DNA of 64,000 nucleotides, from assembly GCF_035621355.1 (NCBI RefSeq), contig NZ_CP141769.1, positions 1,054,001 through 1,118,000 of the forward strand, in the 5' to 3' direction. The DNA comes from Thiobacillus sp. SCUT-2 (lineage in GTDB: Bacteria > Pseudomonadota > Gammaproteobacteria > Burkholderiales > Thiobacillaceae). Shown in pieces: positions 27,575-35,443 of this stretch (positions within the stretch are counted from its first letter, which is position 1; every line of letters starts with the position of its first letter). A model generated the notes under the pieces. That model saw nothing but the letters and a program-made list of their open reading frames with translations. It had not been told where the DNA came from and searched no databases. Both the position numbers and the translations under genes were made by a program.

Positions 27575-29944
27575 ATGCGCGCGCTCGACCGCAAGCTCTT
27601 CCGCGACCTCTGGCACCTGCGCGGCCAGGCGCTGGCAATCGCCGCCGTGATCATGGGCGGCGTCGCGACCCTGGTGATGTCGCTGTCGACCTACGATTCG
27701 CTGGTCGGCACGCGCGACCGCTTCTACAGCGAATACCGCTTCGCCGACGTTTTCGCGCCGCTGAAGCGCGCCCCCGAGCCGGTGGCCGAGCGGCTCGCCG
27801 CGATCCCCGGCGTCGAGCGCGTGGAGACGCGCGTGCGCGCCGGGGTGAAGCTCGAGGTGCCGGGCTTCACCGATCCGATCACCGGCATGCTGCTGTCGGT
27901 GCCGGACGTCGGCGAGCCGCGCCTCAACGCGCTCTATCTGCGTCGCGGGCGCATGGTCCAGCCGTGGAGCAGCGACGAGGTCGTGGTCTCGGATACCTTT
28001 GCCGACGCCCATCGGCTGCAGCCGGGCGACCGTCTCGCGGCGATCATCAACGGCAAGCGCAAGGCGCTCACCGTCGTCGGCGTCGCGGTGTCGCCGGAAT
28101 ACGTCTACCAGATCGCCCCCGGCGCGATGTTCCCCGACTTCAAGCGCTACGGCGTGCTGTGGATGGGGCGCCACGCGCTCGCCGCGGCGTACGACATGGA
28201 GGGCGGCTTCAACCACGTGTCGCTGGCGCTGGCCCGCGGCGCGCACGAGCAGGACGTGATCGACCGCGTCGACGCGATCCTCGCACCCTACGGCGGCACC
28301 GGCGCCTACGGCCGCCGCGACCAGTTCTCCAACCGCTTTCTCAGCGAGGAACTGAAGCAGCTGCGCACCATGGCGACGGTCTTCCCGGCCATCTTCCTCG
28401 GCGTCGCCGCCTTCCTGCTCAACGTGGTGATCAGCCGGCTGATCGCGCTGCAGCGCGAGCAGATCGCGATCCTCAAGGCCTTCGGCTACAGCTACCTCGC
28501 GATCGGCGCCCACTACGTCAAGCTGGTGATGCTGATCGTGCTGCTCGGCGTGGCCGCGGGCGTCGGGCTCGGCGCCTGGTTCGGCCAGGGGCTGTCGCAC
28601 GTCTACATGGAGACGACCTTCCGCTTTCCCTATCTCGACTACCGGCTGAGCGCCGACACGGTGTTCGTCGCGCTGGCGATCAGCGCGCTGGCGGCGATCA
28701 GCGGCACGCTTTATTCCGTGGCGCGCGCGGTGCGCCTGTCGCCGGCCGAGGGCATGCGGCCGGAGACGCCGGCGGTCTACCGCGTGACGCTGTTCGAGCG
28801 CATCGGCCTGCAGCGCTGGTTCGCCACGCCCACGCGCATGATCCTGCGCCACATCGAGCGGCGCCCGCTGAAGGCGCTGCTGACCGTGCTCGGCATCGCC
28901 TGCGCCTGCGGGCTGATGATGGTGGGCAACTACCAGAAGGGCGCGATCGACTTCATGGTCGACGTGCAGTTCCGCCAGGCGTCGCGCGAGGACCTGGCGC
29001 TCACCTTCATCGACCCCACCTCGGGGCGCGTGCTGAACGAACTGGCTGCGCTGCCGGGTGTCGAGCACGTCGAGGGCTATCGCGACGTGCCCGCGATCCT
29101 GCGCTTCGGCCACTACCGCCACCGCGCCGCGCTGTTCGGCATCGAGGCGGCCGGCCAGCTGCACCGCTCGCTCGACAGCAGGCTCAAGCCGGTCGCGCTG
29201 CAGCCGGGCGGCGTCGTGCTGACCGATCATCTCGCCAACGAGATCCTGCACGTGAAGCCGGGCGACATGCTGACGGTGGAGATTCTCGAGGGCAGCCGCC
29301 CGGTGCGGCAGGTGCCCGTGCTCGGCATCACCAAGCAATACCTCGGCGTGTCGGCCTATCTGCCGCGCGAGACGGTCAACGCGCTGCTGCGCGAGGGCAA
29401 TGCCGTGTCGGGCGCCTACCTCGCCGTCGAGCCGGGCAGCGAGGCGTCGCTCTATGCCGAGCTGCACGAGCGGCCGCGCGTGCTGGGCATGGTCGCCAAC
29501 AAGGCGGCGGTGCAGAGCTTCTATTCGACCATCGGAGAATTCATCCTCTTCTACAACATGGTGGCGACGCTGCTGGCCGGCGCGATCGGCTTCGGCGTCG
29601 TCTACAACAGCGCACGCATCGCGCTGTCGGAGCGCGGCCGCGAGCTGGCGAGCCTGCGGGTGCTGGGCTTCACCCGTGGCGAGATCGCCTATATCCTGCT
29701 GGGCGAACTGGCGTTGCTGACGCTGGCGGCGATTCCGGTGGGATTCGTGGTCGGCATCGGCCTGGTCGGCATCCTGGTCGTGGCATTCAAGAGCGAACTC
29801 TACCGGCTGCCGCTCCTGCTGACGCCGGAAAACTACGCCATGGGCGCAGCCGTCGTCATCGTCTCGGCGCTGCTTTCCGGCTGGCTGCTGTGGCGCCGCC
29901 TCGGCCGGCTCGACCTGGTGGCGGTGCTCAAGACACGCGAATAG
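27575..29944 (+). CDS. ABC exporter permease with two FtsX domains
   Basis: The 789-residue protein has an N-terminal membrane helix followed by a large extracytoplasmic domain. A FtsX-type three-helix block comes next (about 265-400, FPAIFLGVAAFLLNVVISRL). A second soluble domain and a second FtsX block (about 645-785, FILFYNMVATLLAGAIGFGV) complete it. This duplicated layout matches predicted exporters of lipids or peptides. It works with the ATPase at 24274-25005 and the adaptor at 29960-31165. Substrate unknown. Confidence 0.9.
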   Translation: MRALDRKLFRDLWHLRGQALAIAAVIMGGVATLVMSLSTYDSLVGTRDRFYSEYRFADVFAPLKRAPEPVAERLAAIPGVERVETRVRAGVKLEVPGFTDPITGMLLSVPDVGEPRLNALYLRRGRMVQPWSSDEVVVSDTFADAHRLQPGDRLAAIINGKRKALTVVGVAVSPEYVYQIAPGAMFPDFKRYGVLWMGRHALAAAYDMEGGFNHVSLALARGAHEQDVIDRVDAILAPYGGTGAYGRRDQFSNRFLSEELKQLRTMATVFPAIFLGVAAFLLNVVISRLIALQREQIAILKAFGYSYLAIGAHYVKLVMLIVLLGVAAGVGLGAWFGQGLSHVYMETTFRFPYLDYRLSADTVFVALAISALAAISGTLYSVARAVRLSPAEGMRPETPAVYRVTLFERIGLQRWFATPTRMILRHIERRPLKALLTVLGIACACGLMMVGNYQKGAIDFMVDVQFRQASREDLALTFIDPTSGRVLNELAALPGVEHVEGYRDVPAILRFGHYRHRAALFGIEAAGQLHRSLDSRLKPVALQPGGVVLTDHLANEILHVKPGDMLTVEILEGSRPVRQVPVLGITKQYLGVSAYLPRETVNALLREGNAVSGAYLAVEPGSEASLYAELHERPRVLGMVANKAAVQSFYSTIGEFILFYNMVATLLAGAIGFGVVYNSARIALSERGRELASLRVLGFTRGEIAYILLGELALLTLAAIPVGFVVGIGLVGILVVAFKSELYRLPLLLTPENYAMGAAVVIVSALLSGWLLWRRLGRLDLVAVLKTRE

Positions 29945-29959
29945 GAAGACGGGACCAGC

Positions 29960-31165
29960 ATGCAGCTGCGCGGAAAACTCGGTGGAAGACTCGGCATGGT
30001 GCTGACCCTGGCCGTGGTCGTGGCAGGGCTCGTCTGGGGTTTCCTGCCGCGCGCGCTGCCGGTCGACGTCGCCGAGGTCAGGCGCGGACCGCTCGAAGTC
30101 ACGGTCGAGGAGGAGGGCAAGACGCGGGTGAGGGAGCGCTACGTGGTGTCGGCGCCGGTCGCCGGCTATGCGCGGCGCATCGAGTTCGACGCCGGCGACG
30201 CGGTTCGCGCCGGGCAGGCGCTCGCGGTGATCGAGCCGTCGCGTGCGGTGGCGCTCGACCCGCGCACCCGCGCGCAGGCGCAGGCGCAGGTGAGCGCGGC
30301 GCAGGCGGCGCTGGCCGCGGCCCGGCAGAACGCACGCGCGTCCGATGCCGCCGCGCGGCTGGCGCAGCAGGAGCGCGCGCGCGCCGAGTCGCTGCGGCAA
30401 TCCAATTTCGTGTCGGCGCAGGCGCTCGACAATGCGCGCACCGCCGAAACGCGGGCCGTCGCGGCGCAGGAGGCGGCGCAGCACGCCGTCCGGGTCGCCG
30501 CGTTCGAGCTCGAGATGGCGCGCGCGGCGGTGGCGAGTACCGCACGCCTGCAAAGCGGCGCGGCCGATCGGGTGGAGGTGCGCGCGCCGGTCGCCGCGCG
30601 CGTGCTCAAGGTGCTGCACGAGAACGAGGGCGCGGTGGCGGCGGGCCAGCCGCTGCTCGAGATCGGCGACCCCGACAGCCTCGAAGTCGAGGTCGAGGTG
30701 CTGTCGACGCAGGCCGTGAAGATCGCGCCCGGCGCGCCGGTCGTGCTCGACCGCTGGGGCGGCGAAGGCGTGCTGCAGGGCCGGGTGCGCGTGGTCGAGC
30801 CGAGCGGCTACACGAAGATTTCCGCGCTCGGCGTCGAGGAGCAGCGGGTGCGCGTCATCGTCGATTTCACCTCCCCGCGCGAGGCCTGGGCGCGGCTCGG
30901 CGACGGCTATCGCGTGGAGGCGCGCTTCGTGCTGTGGTCGGGTCGCGACGTGCTGCAACTGCCGACCAGCGCGCTGTTCCGACAGAACAACGGCTGGGCC
31001 GTGTTCGCGCTGAAGAACGGCCGCGCGAAGCTGACGCCGGTGGAGACCGGCCAGCGCGCCGGGCTCGCGACGCAGGTGCTGTCGGGGCTGGCGGCGGGGG
31101 AGCGCGTCATCACGCATCCCGACGACCGGCTCAAGGACGGCGTGCGGGTGACGCCGCGCGCCTGA
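29960..31165 (+). CDS. Periplasmic adaptor (HlyD/MacA-type) of the ABC exporter
   Basis: The 401-residue protein has one N-terminal membrane anchor (MVLTLAVVVAGLVWGFLPRA, about 13-32). A lipoyl half-motif (VSAPVAGYARRIEFDAGDAV), a long Ala/Gln-rich alpha-hairpin (about 90-185), a second lipoyl half (VRAPVAARVLKVLHENEGAV) and a C-terminal beta-barrel domain follow. It bridges the inner-membrane permease to an outer-membrane channel that is not encoded nearby. It follows the permease by 15 bases. Confidence 0.9.
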   Translation: MQLRGKLGGRLGMVLTLAVVVAGLVWGFLPRALPVDVAEVRRGPLEVTVEEEGKTRVRERYVVSAPVAGYARRIEFDAGDAVRAGQALAVIEPSRAVALDPRTRAQAQAQVSAAQAALAAARQNARASDAAARLAQQERARAESLRQSNFVSAQALDNARTAETRAVAAQEAAQHAVRVAAFELEMARAAVASTARLQSGAADRVEVRAPVAARVLKVLHENEGAVAAGQPLLEIGDPDSLEVEVEVLSTQAVKIAPGAPVVLDRWGGEGVLQGRVRVVEPSGYTKISALGVEEQRVRVIVDFTSPREAWARLGDGYRVEARFVLWSGRDVLQLPTSALFRQNNGWAVFALKNGRAKLTPVETGQRAGLATQVLSGLAAGERVITHPDDRLKDGVRVTPRA

Positions 31166-31166
31166 T

Positions 31167-31808
31167 TCAGGATTTGGGCTGCCCGGCCTGGCGCAGGATG
31201 TCGATGACCTCCGCGTCGTCGACCTGCGGAAAGTCGGCGTAGAACTGTCCCACGGCCTGGAAGTACATCGGCGTGTCGAGGCACACCACCTCGTCGGCGT
31301 AGGGCCGGATCTTCTGGACCGTCTCGGGCGGCGCCACCGGCACCGCGCAGATCAGCTTCGCCGGCTGCTTTGCGCGCAGCGCGTGCAGTGCCGAGATCAT
31401 CGTGGCACCCGTCGCGAGGCCGTCGTCGACGACGATGACGATGCGGCCGGCCGGGTCGATGGGCGGCCGCAGCGGCGTGTACTGCGCGCGCCGTTTCTTG
31501 ATGGTGTCGAGCTGGGCCGCCTTTTCCTGCGCGAGATAGGTCGGGGTGCCGCCGGCCGATTCGGCATAGTCGGCGATGTAGCTCCAGCCCGATTCGTCGA
31601 TCGAGCCGAGCGCGAATTCCGGGTTGTACGGGGCGCGCAGCTTGCGCACCAGCACCACGTCGAGCTCGCCGCCCAGTGCCTCGGCCAGCCGCTGCCCCAT
31701 CGGCACTGCCCCGCGCGGGATCGCGAGGATCAGCGGGTGCTTCCCCTTGTAGGCCTGCAGCGCGACCGCGAGCCGGTCGGCGGCCTGGTTGCGGTTGGCG
31801 AACATCAT
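31167..31808 (-). CDS. Phosphoribosyltransferase
   Basis: The 213-residue enzyme contains the PRPP-binding signature VIVVDDGLATGAT (about residues 125-137), preceded by LVRKLRAPYNPEFALGSIDE, typical of bacterial proteins of the ComF/PRT group often linked to dienelactone hydrolases. The start at 31808 is chosen because AAGGAGG lies 7 bases before it; the longer frame from 31829 would place this site inside the coding region. It is convergent with the exporter operon, whose last gene ends one base away. Confidence 0.87.
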   Translation of the reverse strand: MMFANRNQAADRLAVALQAYKGKHPLILAIPRGAVPMGQRLAEALGGELDVVLVRKLRAPYNPEFALGSIDESGWSYIADYAESAGGTPTYLAQEKAAQLDTIKKRRAQYTPLRPPIDPAGRIVIVVDDGLATGATMISALHALRAKQPAKLICAVPVAPPETVQKIRPYADEVVCLDTPMYFQAVGQFYADFPQVDDAEVIDILRQAGQPKS

Positions 31809-31852
31809 GGCGGTTCCTCCTTGTTTCATCTTAGGCCGGCGCGGCCGCAGGC

Positions 31853-32107
31853 TCAGTGCTCGCGGTGCCAGATCAGCTCGCCGTCCTTGCGGACGGACTT
31901 GACCCGATGGAACGGGACTTCGTGGGTGTAGCCGTCGGCATCGGTGACCTGGAAGGCGAAGTGGTCGCCCGGCGTCAGCTGCACGCGGCTGAGCGGGACT
32001 TCGATCAGCCGGTCGTCGACGCGGTCGTAGTAGCCCAGCACGAAGCGACCTTGCGCGAACGCCGCGTCCCAGCGTATCCGGTTGAGCAGTTCATGGATGG
32101 GCATCAT
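31853..32107 (-). CDS. DUF504 / MJ1316-domain protein
   Basis: The 84-residue protein begins MMPIHELLNRIRWDAAFAQG and has the segments YYDRVDDRLIEVPLSRV and EVPFHRVKSVRKDGELIWHR. This pattern is that of DUF504 (MJ1316 family), linked in other organisms to recognition of RNA cyclic-phosphate ends. It lies 44 bases upstream of the phosphoribosyltransferase on the same strand and is probably cotranscribed. The molecular role here is unknown. Confidence 0.82.
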   Translation of the reverse strand: MMPIHELLNRIRWDAAFAQGRFVLGYYDRVDDRLIEVPLSRVQLTPGDHFAFQVTDADGYTHEVPFHRVKSVRKDGELIWHREH

Positions 32108-32267
32108 GGCGGGGTAGTCGGCGAGGAAACGTCATCGGATGCTAGGCGATCGGCGTCCGGCGGCCAATCGGCGGCACCCGGCACCGCCGGTTTGCGGATG
32201 TGCAAAAAACACAAATCATGTCTAATATGTGCATTATGAACACGCTCACCCGCTACGAGGAGGCCGC

Positions 32268-32630
32268 ATGAGCCTCGCCGTCGCCCGCCCCGACGCCGAC
32301 CGCGCCAGCGTCCTGGCCGAAGCCCTGGCCAACGCCGGCCGCCAGCTCGGCATGAGCCAGGCCGAGCTCGGCGCCGTCATCGGCAAGGACCGCACCGCGA
32401 TCAGCCGCGGCCGCATCGATCCGGACAGCAAGGCGGGCGAGTTGGCGCTGCTGCTCATCCGCTGCTACCGCGCGCTCTTCGTGCTGACGGGGGGCCACCC
32501 GGAACCGATGCGCCACTGGATGCAGACCGAGAACCTGCACACCGGCGGCATCCCGGCCGAGCAGGTGAAGACCGTGCAGGGACTCACCACGGTGCTGGAG
32601 TATCTCGACGCGATGCGGGGCAAGCTGTAG
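32268..32630 (+). CDS. Xre-family antitoxin with MbcA/ParS toxin-binding domain
   Basis: The 120-residue protein has an Xre-type helix-turn-helix (about 20-55: RQLGMSQAELGAVIGKDRTA) and a C-terminal antitoxin domain (about 60-118) with HWMQTENLHTGGIPAEQVKT and VLEYLDAMRG, as in RES-Xre antitoxins. GAGGAGG precedes the ATG. The AT-rich stretch at 32200-32240, with repeated ATGTGCA, is probably its own operator. The stop codon directly abuts the GTG of the toxin gene. Confidence 0.92.
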   Translation: MSLAVARPDADRASVLAEALANAGRQLGMSQAELGAVIGKDRTAISRGRIDPDSKAGELALLLIRCYRALFVLTGGHPEPMRHWMQTENLHTGGIPAEQVKTVQGLTTVLEYLDAMRGKL

Positions 32631-33377
32631 GTGACCGACTGGCGTGCCCGCGTGGCGGAGGTGGCGCCGGTCGAGCTGGCCGGCACGCTGCTGCGTCTGG
32701 TGGAAAGCCAGGAACAGGTGGCGACCAACCAGCTGGTCGGCTCGCTCGAGCGCCAGGCCCTGCTCGAATCCATGCTGGAGGCGACCAAGCCACCGTTGCG
32801 GCGCGGCAGCGAGTCGCTGCACTATCTGCTCGCCACGCCGTTCCGCTATCCGCCGTTGAAGCACGGCTCGCGCTTCGGCACGCGCAGCGAGCCGAGCCTG
32901 CTGTATGGCTCGCTCGAGGTCAGGACAGTGCTTGCCGAAGCCGCCTACTATCGCTTCGTGTTCTGGCACGGCATGGCGCGGCCGCCGGCCGGCAAGCTCG
33001 ACACGCAGCACACCCTGTTCGGCGCGGCCTACCGCACGGCGCGGGGCCTGCGGCTGCAGGCCCCGCCGTTTGATCGCCACCGCGCGGAGCTCGCCAGTCC
33101 GTCCGACTACCATGCCAGCCAGGCAGCCGGCAGCGCGATGCGCGCGGCCGGGATCGAGGCGTTCGAGTTCGTCTCCGCGCGCGACCCGGAGGCGGGGATC
33201 AATGTCGCGCTGTTCACGCCGCGCGCGCTGGCGAGGCCGGACCCCGTCTCGCAGGATGCCTGGCTGTGCGAACTCTCCGGCGAGCGCGTCCGCTTTCGCG
33301 CCGCGCGCGGCCGCGAGGTCCATGATTTTCCGCTGGGTCTGTTCGCGGTCGCCGGTCGGCTGCCGTGGCCGGCATAG
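32631..33377 (+). CDS. RES-domain toxin
   Basis: RES toxins degrade NAD+ and halt growth until neutralised by the Xre partner. The 248-residue protein starts with GTG immediately after the antitoxin stop codon, a tight coupling. The RES fold is visible at about 70-235, with the conserved Arg in GSRFGTRSEPSLLYGSLE, the Glu in VLAEAAYYRF, and a later Ser region around ASPSDYHASQAAG. It is longer than the common 150-residue RES toxins because of an N-terminal helical segment (about 1-65). Toxicity is inferred from family and pairing. Confidence 0.9.
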   Translation: MTDWRARVAEVAPVELAGTLLRLVESQEQVATNQLVGSLERQALLESMLEATKPPLRRGSESLHYLLATPFRYPPLKHGSRFGTRSEPSLLYGSLEVRTVLAEAAYYRFVFWHGMARPPAGKLDTQHTLFGAAYRTARGLRLQAPPFDRHRAELASPSDYHASQAAGSAMRAAGIEAFEFVSARDPEAGINVALFTPRALARPDPVSQDAWLCELSGERVRFRAARGREVHDFPLGLFAVAGRLPWPA

Positions 33378-33390
33378 ACCGACGGCCATG

Positions 33391-33415
33391 AAAAAGGCCC
33401 GCAGCGCGGCGGGCC
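33391..33415 (-). terminator. Rho-independent terminator of the FTR1 operon
   Basis: Arms GGCCCGC (33396-33402) and GCGGGCC (33409-33415) with a 6-base loop are followed, on the minus strand, by five T residues. It lies about 48 bases after the outer-membrane protein gene stop and also sits between it and the convergent toxin gene. Confidence 0.75.
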
Positions 33416-33462
33416 CAGGTAAGGGTGGTGCGCGCGCAGTCTCCCGCCCGCGTGATGCCGGC

Positions 33463-34194
33463 TCAGAACTCGTACTCGACCTGCATGCGGAAGGTATTGT
33501 CGGCCGCGGCATTGGTCATGCCGAACAGCCACGCGGCGTTGTACTTGATGAAGTGGTGGTCGCCCGCGGCGAACTTGCCGAACACCGCCGGGCCCGCCTG
33601 ATGGGACTGGCTGCCGGTGTCGTCGAGGTCGTTCCACGGGCCGGTGCCGCCGAAGCCCTGCAGGCCGTATTCGAACGCGGTCTGCCAGCGGTACTTGACC
33701 TGCCACTGGTAGCCCGTCTCGGTGGTGCTCGATTCGGTGGAGTCGAAGTGGTGCTCGAACAGGACGTTCGCGTTCAGCTGCAGCTTGCCGAATTCGGTCT
33801 GGAACAGCGGGCCGACCCGCACCTCGATGCCTTCCTCGTTGCGGTCGCGCGGAATCTCGATCTCGGTGATCAGGCCGACGTCGACCGGATACTTGCCGGT
33901 CTCGGTGAGCTGGAACTTGTTCTCCCATTCGACGGCGTCGTACTTGGCGTCGCCGCTGCCGGTCTTCGCGTATTTCACGTAGAGCTCGGTGAACCACCAG
34001 TCGTTGGCGCCGTAGCCGAAGCCGAGGCTGGCGGCGGAATTGCGCGGCGAGTTGTCGGCGGTGCCGAACTTGAAGTCGATCTCCTTCTCGCCCTTCTCGA
34101 CGGTGGGCGTGTACACATAGTCGGCGGGGCCGGCGTAGGCAGGCGACAGGCAAAGCGTGCCCATCGCAGCCAGCAGGGCTGCTTGCAGTTTCAT
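33463..34194 (-). CDS. Outer-membrane beta-barrel-like protein linked to FTR1
   Basis: The 243-residue product has a signal peptide (KLQAALLAAMGTLCLSPAYA, cleavage near residue 21). It then shows alternating polar/aromatic strands such as ASLGFGYGANDWWFTELYVK and ends in an aromatic residue (MQVEYEF), as outer-membrane barrels do. I do not recognise a named family. It is the third gene of the cupredoxin-FTR1 operon and 11 bases from FTR1, so a role in iron passage across the outer membrane is an inference. Confidence 0.75.
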   Translation of the reverse strand: MKLQAALLAAMGTLCLSPAYAGPADYVYTPTVEKGEKEIDFKFGTADNSPRNSAASLGFGYGANDWWFTELYVKYAKTGSGDAKYDAVEWENKFQLTETGKYPVDVGLITEIEIPRDRNEEGIEVRVGPLFQTEFGKLQLNANVLFEHHFDSTESSTTETGYQWQVKYRWQTAFEYGLQGFGGTGPWNDLDDTGSQSHQAGPAVFGKFAAGDHHFIKYNAAWLFGMTNAAADNTFRMQVEYEF

Positions 34195-34205
34195 CGGGTT
34201 TCCTT

Positions 34206-35024
34206 TCAGGCGGTTCGGGGGGTAAGGGTTCGGCTCCAGCGCATCCCGGCGAGGATGATCAGGAAGGTCAGGACGTAGAAGAGCACCTGCATGCCGCTCG
34301 GGCGGGCGTCGTAGCCTGCGACCAGATGCAGCACGTTGCCGATCACGGAATCCATCGGCAGCAGCGACGAGCTGTCCCACAGCGGGGTCGCGAGCGGCCG
34401 GACGATGTCGCCCTGGACCAGGAAACGCGCCATCTGGCCGGCGAGCCCGGCCGCGAGCAGCAGGATGAGGCCGCTGGTGACGGTGAAGAAATGGCGCAGC
34501 GGGATGCGCGCGAGCCCCGAGTAGAGGGCCCAGCCCGCCACGACGCCGGCCACCAGCCCGGTGAGGCCGCCGCCCAGCATCGATGCGTGGCTGGAGCCGC
34601 CGCCGGCGGCGAGGCCGTAGAGGAAGAGGGCGGTTTCCGAGCCTTCGCGCAGCACGGCGATGGCGATCAGGATCGCCAGCGCCGACATCTCGCGCTGGCC
34701 GCTCTTTACCGCGTGCCCGACCGACTTGGCCTGTGCCGCCATCTCGCGGCCGTGCCGCGCCATCCAGATGTTGTGCCAGCCCAGCATCACGACGGCGATG
34801 CCGAGGACCGCGGCATTGAACAGCTCCTGCCCGCTGCCCTCGGCCAGCTCGGCGATGCGCTCGGTCAGCCCCGCGACGACCAGCGAGCCGGCGAGGCCGG
34901 CCGCGATGCCCACGGCGATCCAGAAATTGCGCCGGGACAGGCCGCGCGTGGCCGCGGCGACAATGCTGATCAGCAGTGCCGCCTCGAGGCTTTCCCGGAA
35001 GACGATGAGGGCCGCGCCGAACAT
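34206..35024 (-). CDS. FTR1-family iron permease
   Basis: The 272-residue membrane protein has seven hydrophobic segments and both RExxE iron-binding motifs: RESLE at residues 10-14 and REGSE in AVLREGSETALFLYGLA. These are the hallmarks of FTR1/EfeU/FtrC permeases, which import iron delivered by a periplasmic partner. It follows the cupredoxin gene by 4 bases and shares the Fur box at 35379-35397. Confidence 0.95.
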   Translation of the reverse strand: MFGAALIVFRESLEAALLISIVAAATRGLSRRNFWIAVGIAAGLAGSLVVAGLTERIAELAEGSGQELFNAAVLGIAVVMLGWHNIWMARHGREMAAQAKSVGHAVKSGQREMSALAILIAIAVLREGSETALFLYGLAAGGGSSHASMLGGGLTGLVAGVVAGWALYSGLARIPLRHFFTVTSGLILLLAAGLAGQMARFLVQGDIVRPLATPLWDSSSLLPMDSVIGNVLHLVAGYDARPSGMQVLFYVLTFLIILAGMRWSRTLTPRTA

Positions 35025-35028
35025 GGCC

Positions 35029-35346
35029 TTACTCCGCGATGACCACGCCGCGCGCGGTCTTTTCGTTGAATTCGCCGAAGAAGGGGTATTTCCCGGGCTG
35101 CAGCGGGCCGATGTAGATCGTCGCCTTGCCGTTGCCGGCGATGACCTTTTCGCGGTTGAGCTCGTGGCTCTCGAATTCCTCGGGCGTCGGGTCCTGGTTC
35201 TGCACGATCAGCTTGATCTTCTTGCCGGCCGGCACCTTCAGCTCGGCCGGGGAGAACTGGTGGTTCCTGATGGTCAGGCTGGCTTCGAGATCGGCGGCGA
35301 TCGCGGCAACGGGAAGCATCAGGCAGGCGAATACGAGGGCTTTCAT
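35029..35346 (-). CDS. Periplasmic cupredoxin-domain protein of the iron uptake operon
   Basis: The 105-residue product has a signal peptide (MKALVFACLMLPVAAIAA) and a cupredoxin_1 domain: IRNHQFSPAELKVPAGKKIK, LIVQNQDPTPEEFESHELN, and YPFFGEFNEKTARGVVI. It resembles FtrB/P19-partner proteins that bind copper and help oxidise ferrous iron before uptake through FTR1. The classical C-terminal Cys ligand of blue copper proteins is absent, so it is not a typical electron carrier. The ATG at 35346 replaces a longer frame whose extra residues include the Fur box. Confidence 0.87.
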   Translation of the reverse strand: MKALVFACLMLPVAAIAADLEASLTIRNHQFSPAELKVPAGKKIKLIVQNQDPTPEEFESHELNREKVIAGNGKATIYIGPLQPGKYPFFGEFNEKTARGVVIAE

Positions 35347-35378
35347 GGACTCTCCGGAGCAACTTTCTAACAGGGAGT

Positions 35379-35397
35379 TATAACGATAATCGTTCTT
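35379..35397 (-). promoter_or_regulatory. Fur box of the cupredoxin-FTR1 operon
   Basis: The 19 bases match the classical Fur consensus (GATAATGATAATCATTATC) at 14 positions and contain the perfect palindrome AACGATAATCGTT (35382-35394). It lies 33 bases upstream of the cupredoxin ATG. Iron-dependent repression by Fur is therefore very likely. Confidence 0.85.
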
Positions 35398-35443
35398 ATT
35401 TAGATGTGCAAGCATTTTTTTTGCGTGGCGCAGCCGCCCCCGG

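Noticed and set aside
27157-31242. A 1361-codon plus-strand frame across the exporter genes
   Set aside because: It overlaps three well-supported genes in another frame and is Arg/Gly/Ala-rich with no recognisable motif.
32200-32240. A firm sigma-70 promoter for the Xre-RES pair
   Set aside because: TAATAT is an acceptable -10, but no -35 at a proper distance was found; it is noted only as an AT-rich operator-promoter region.
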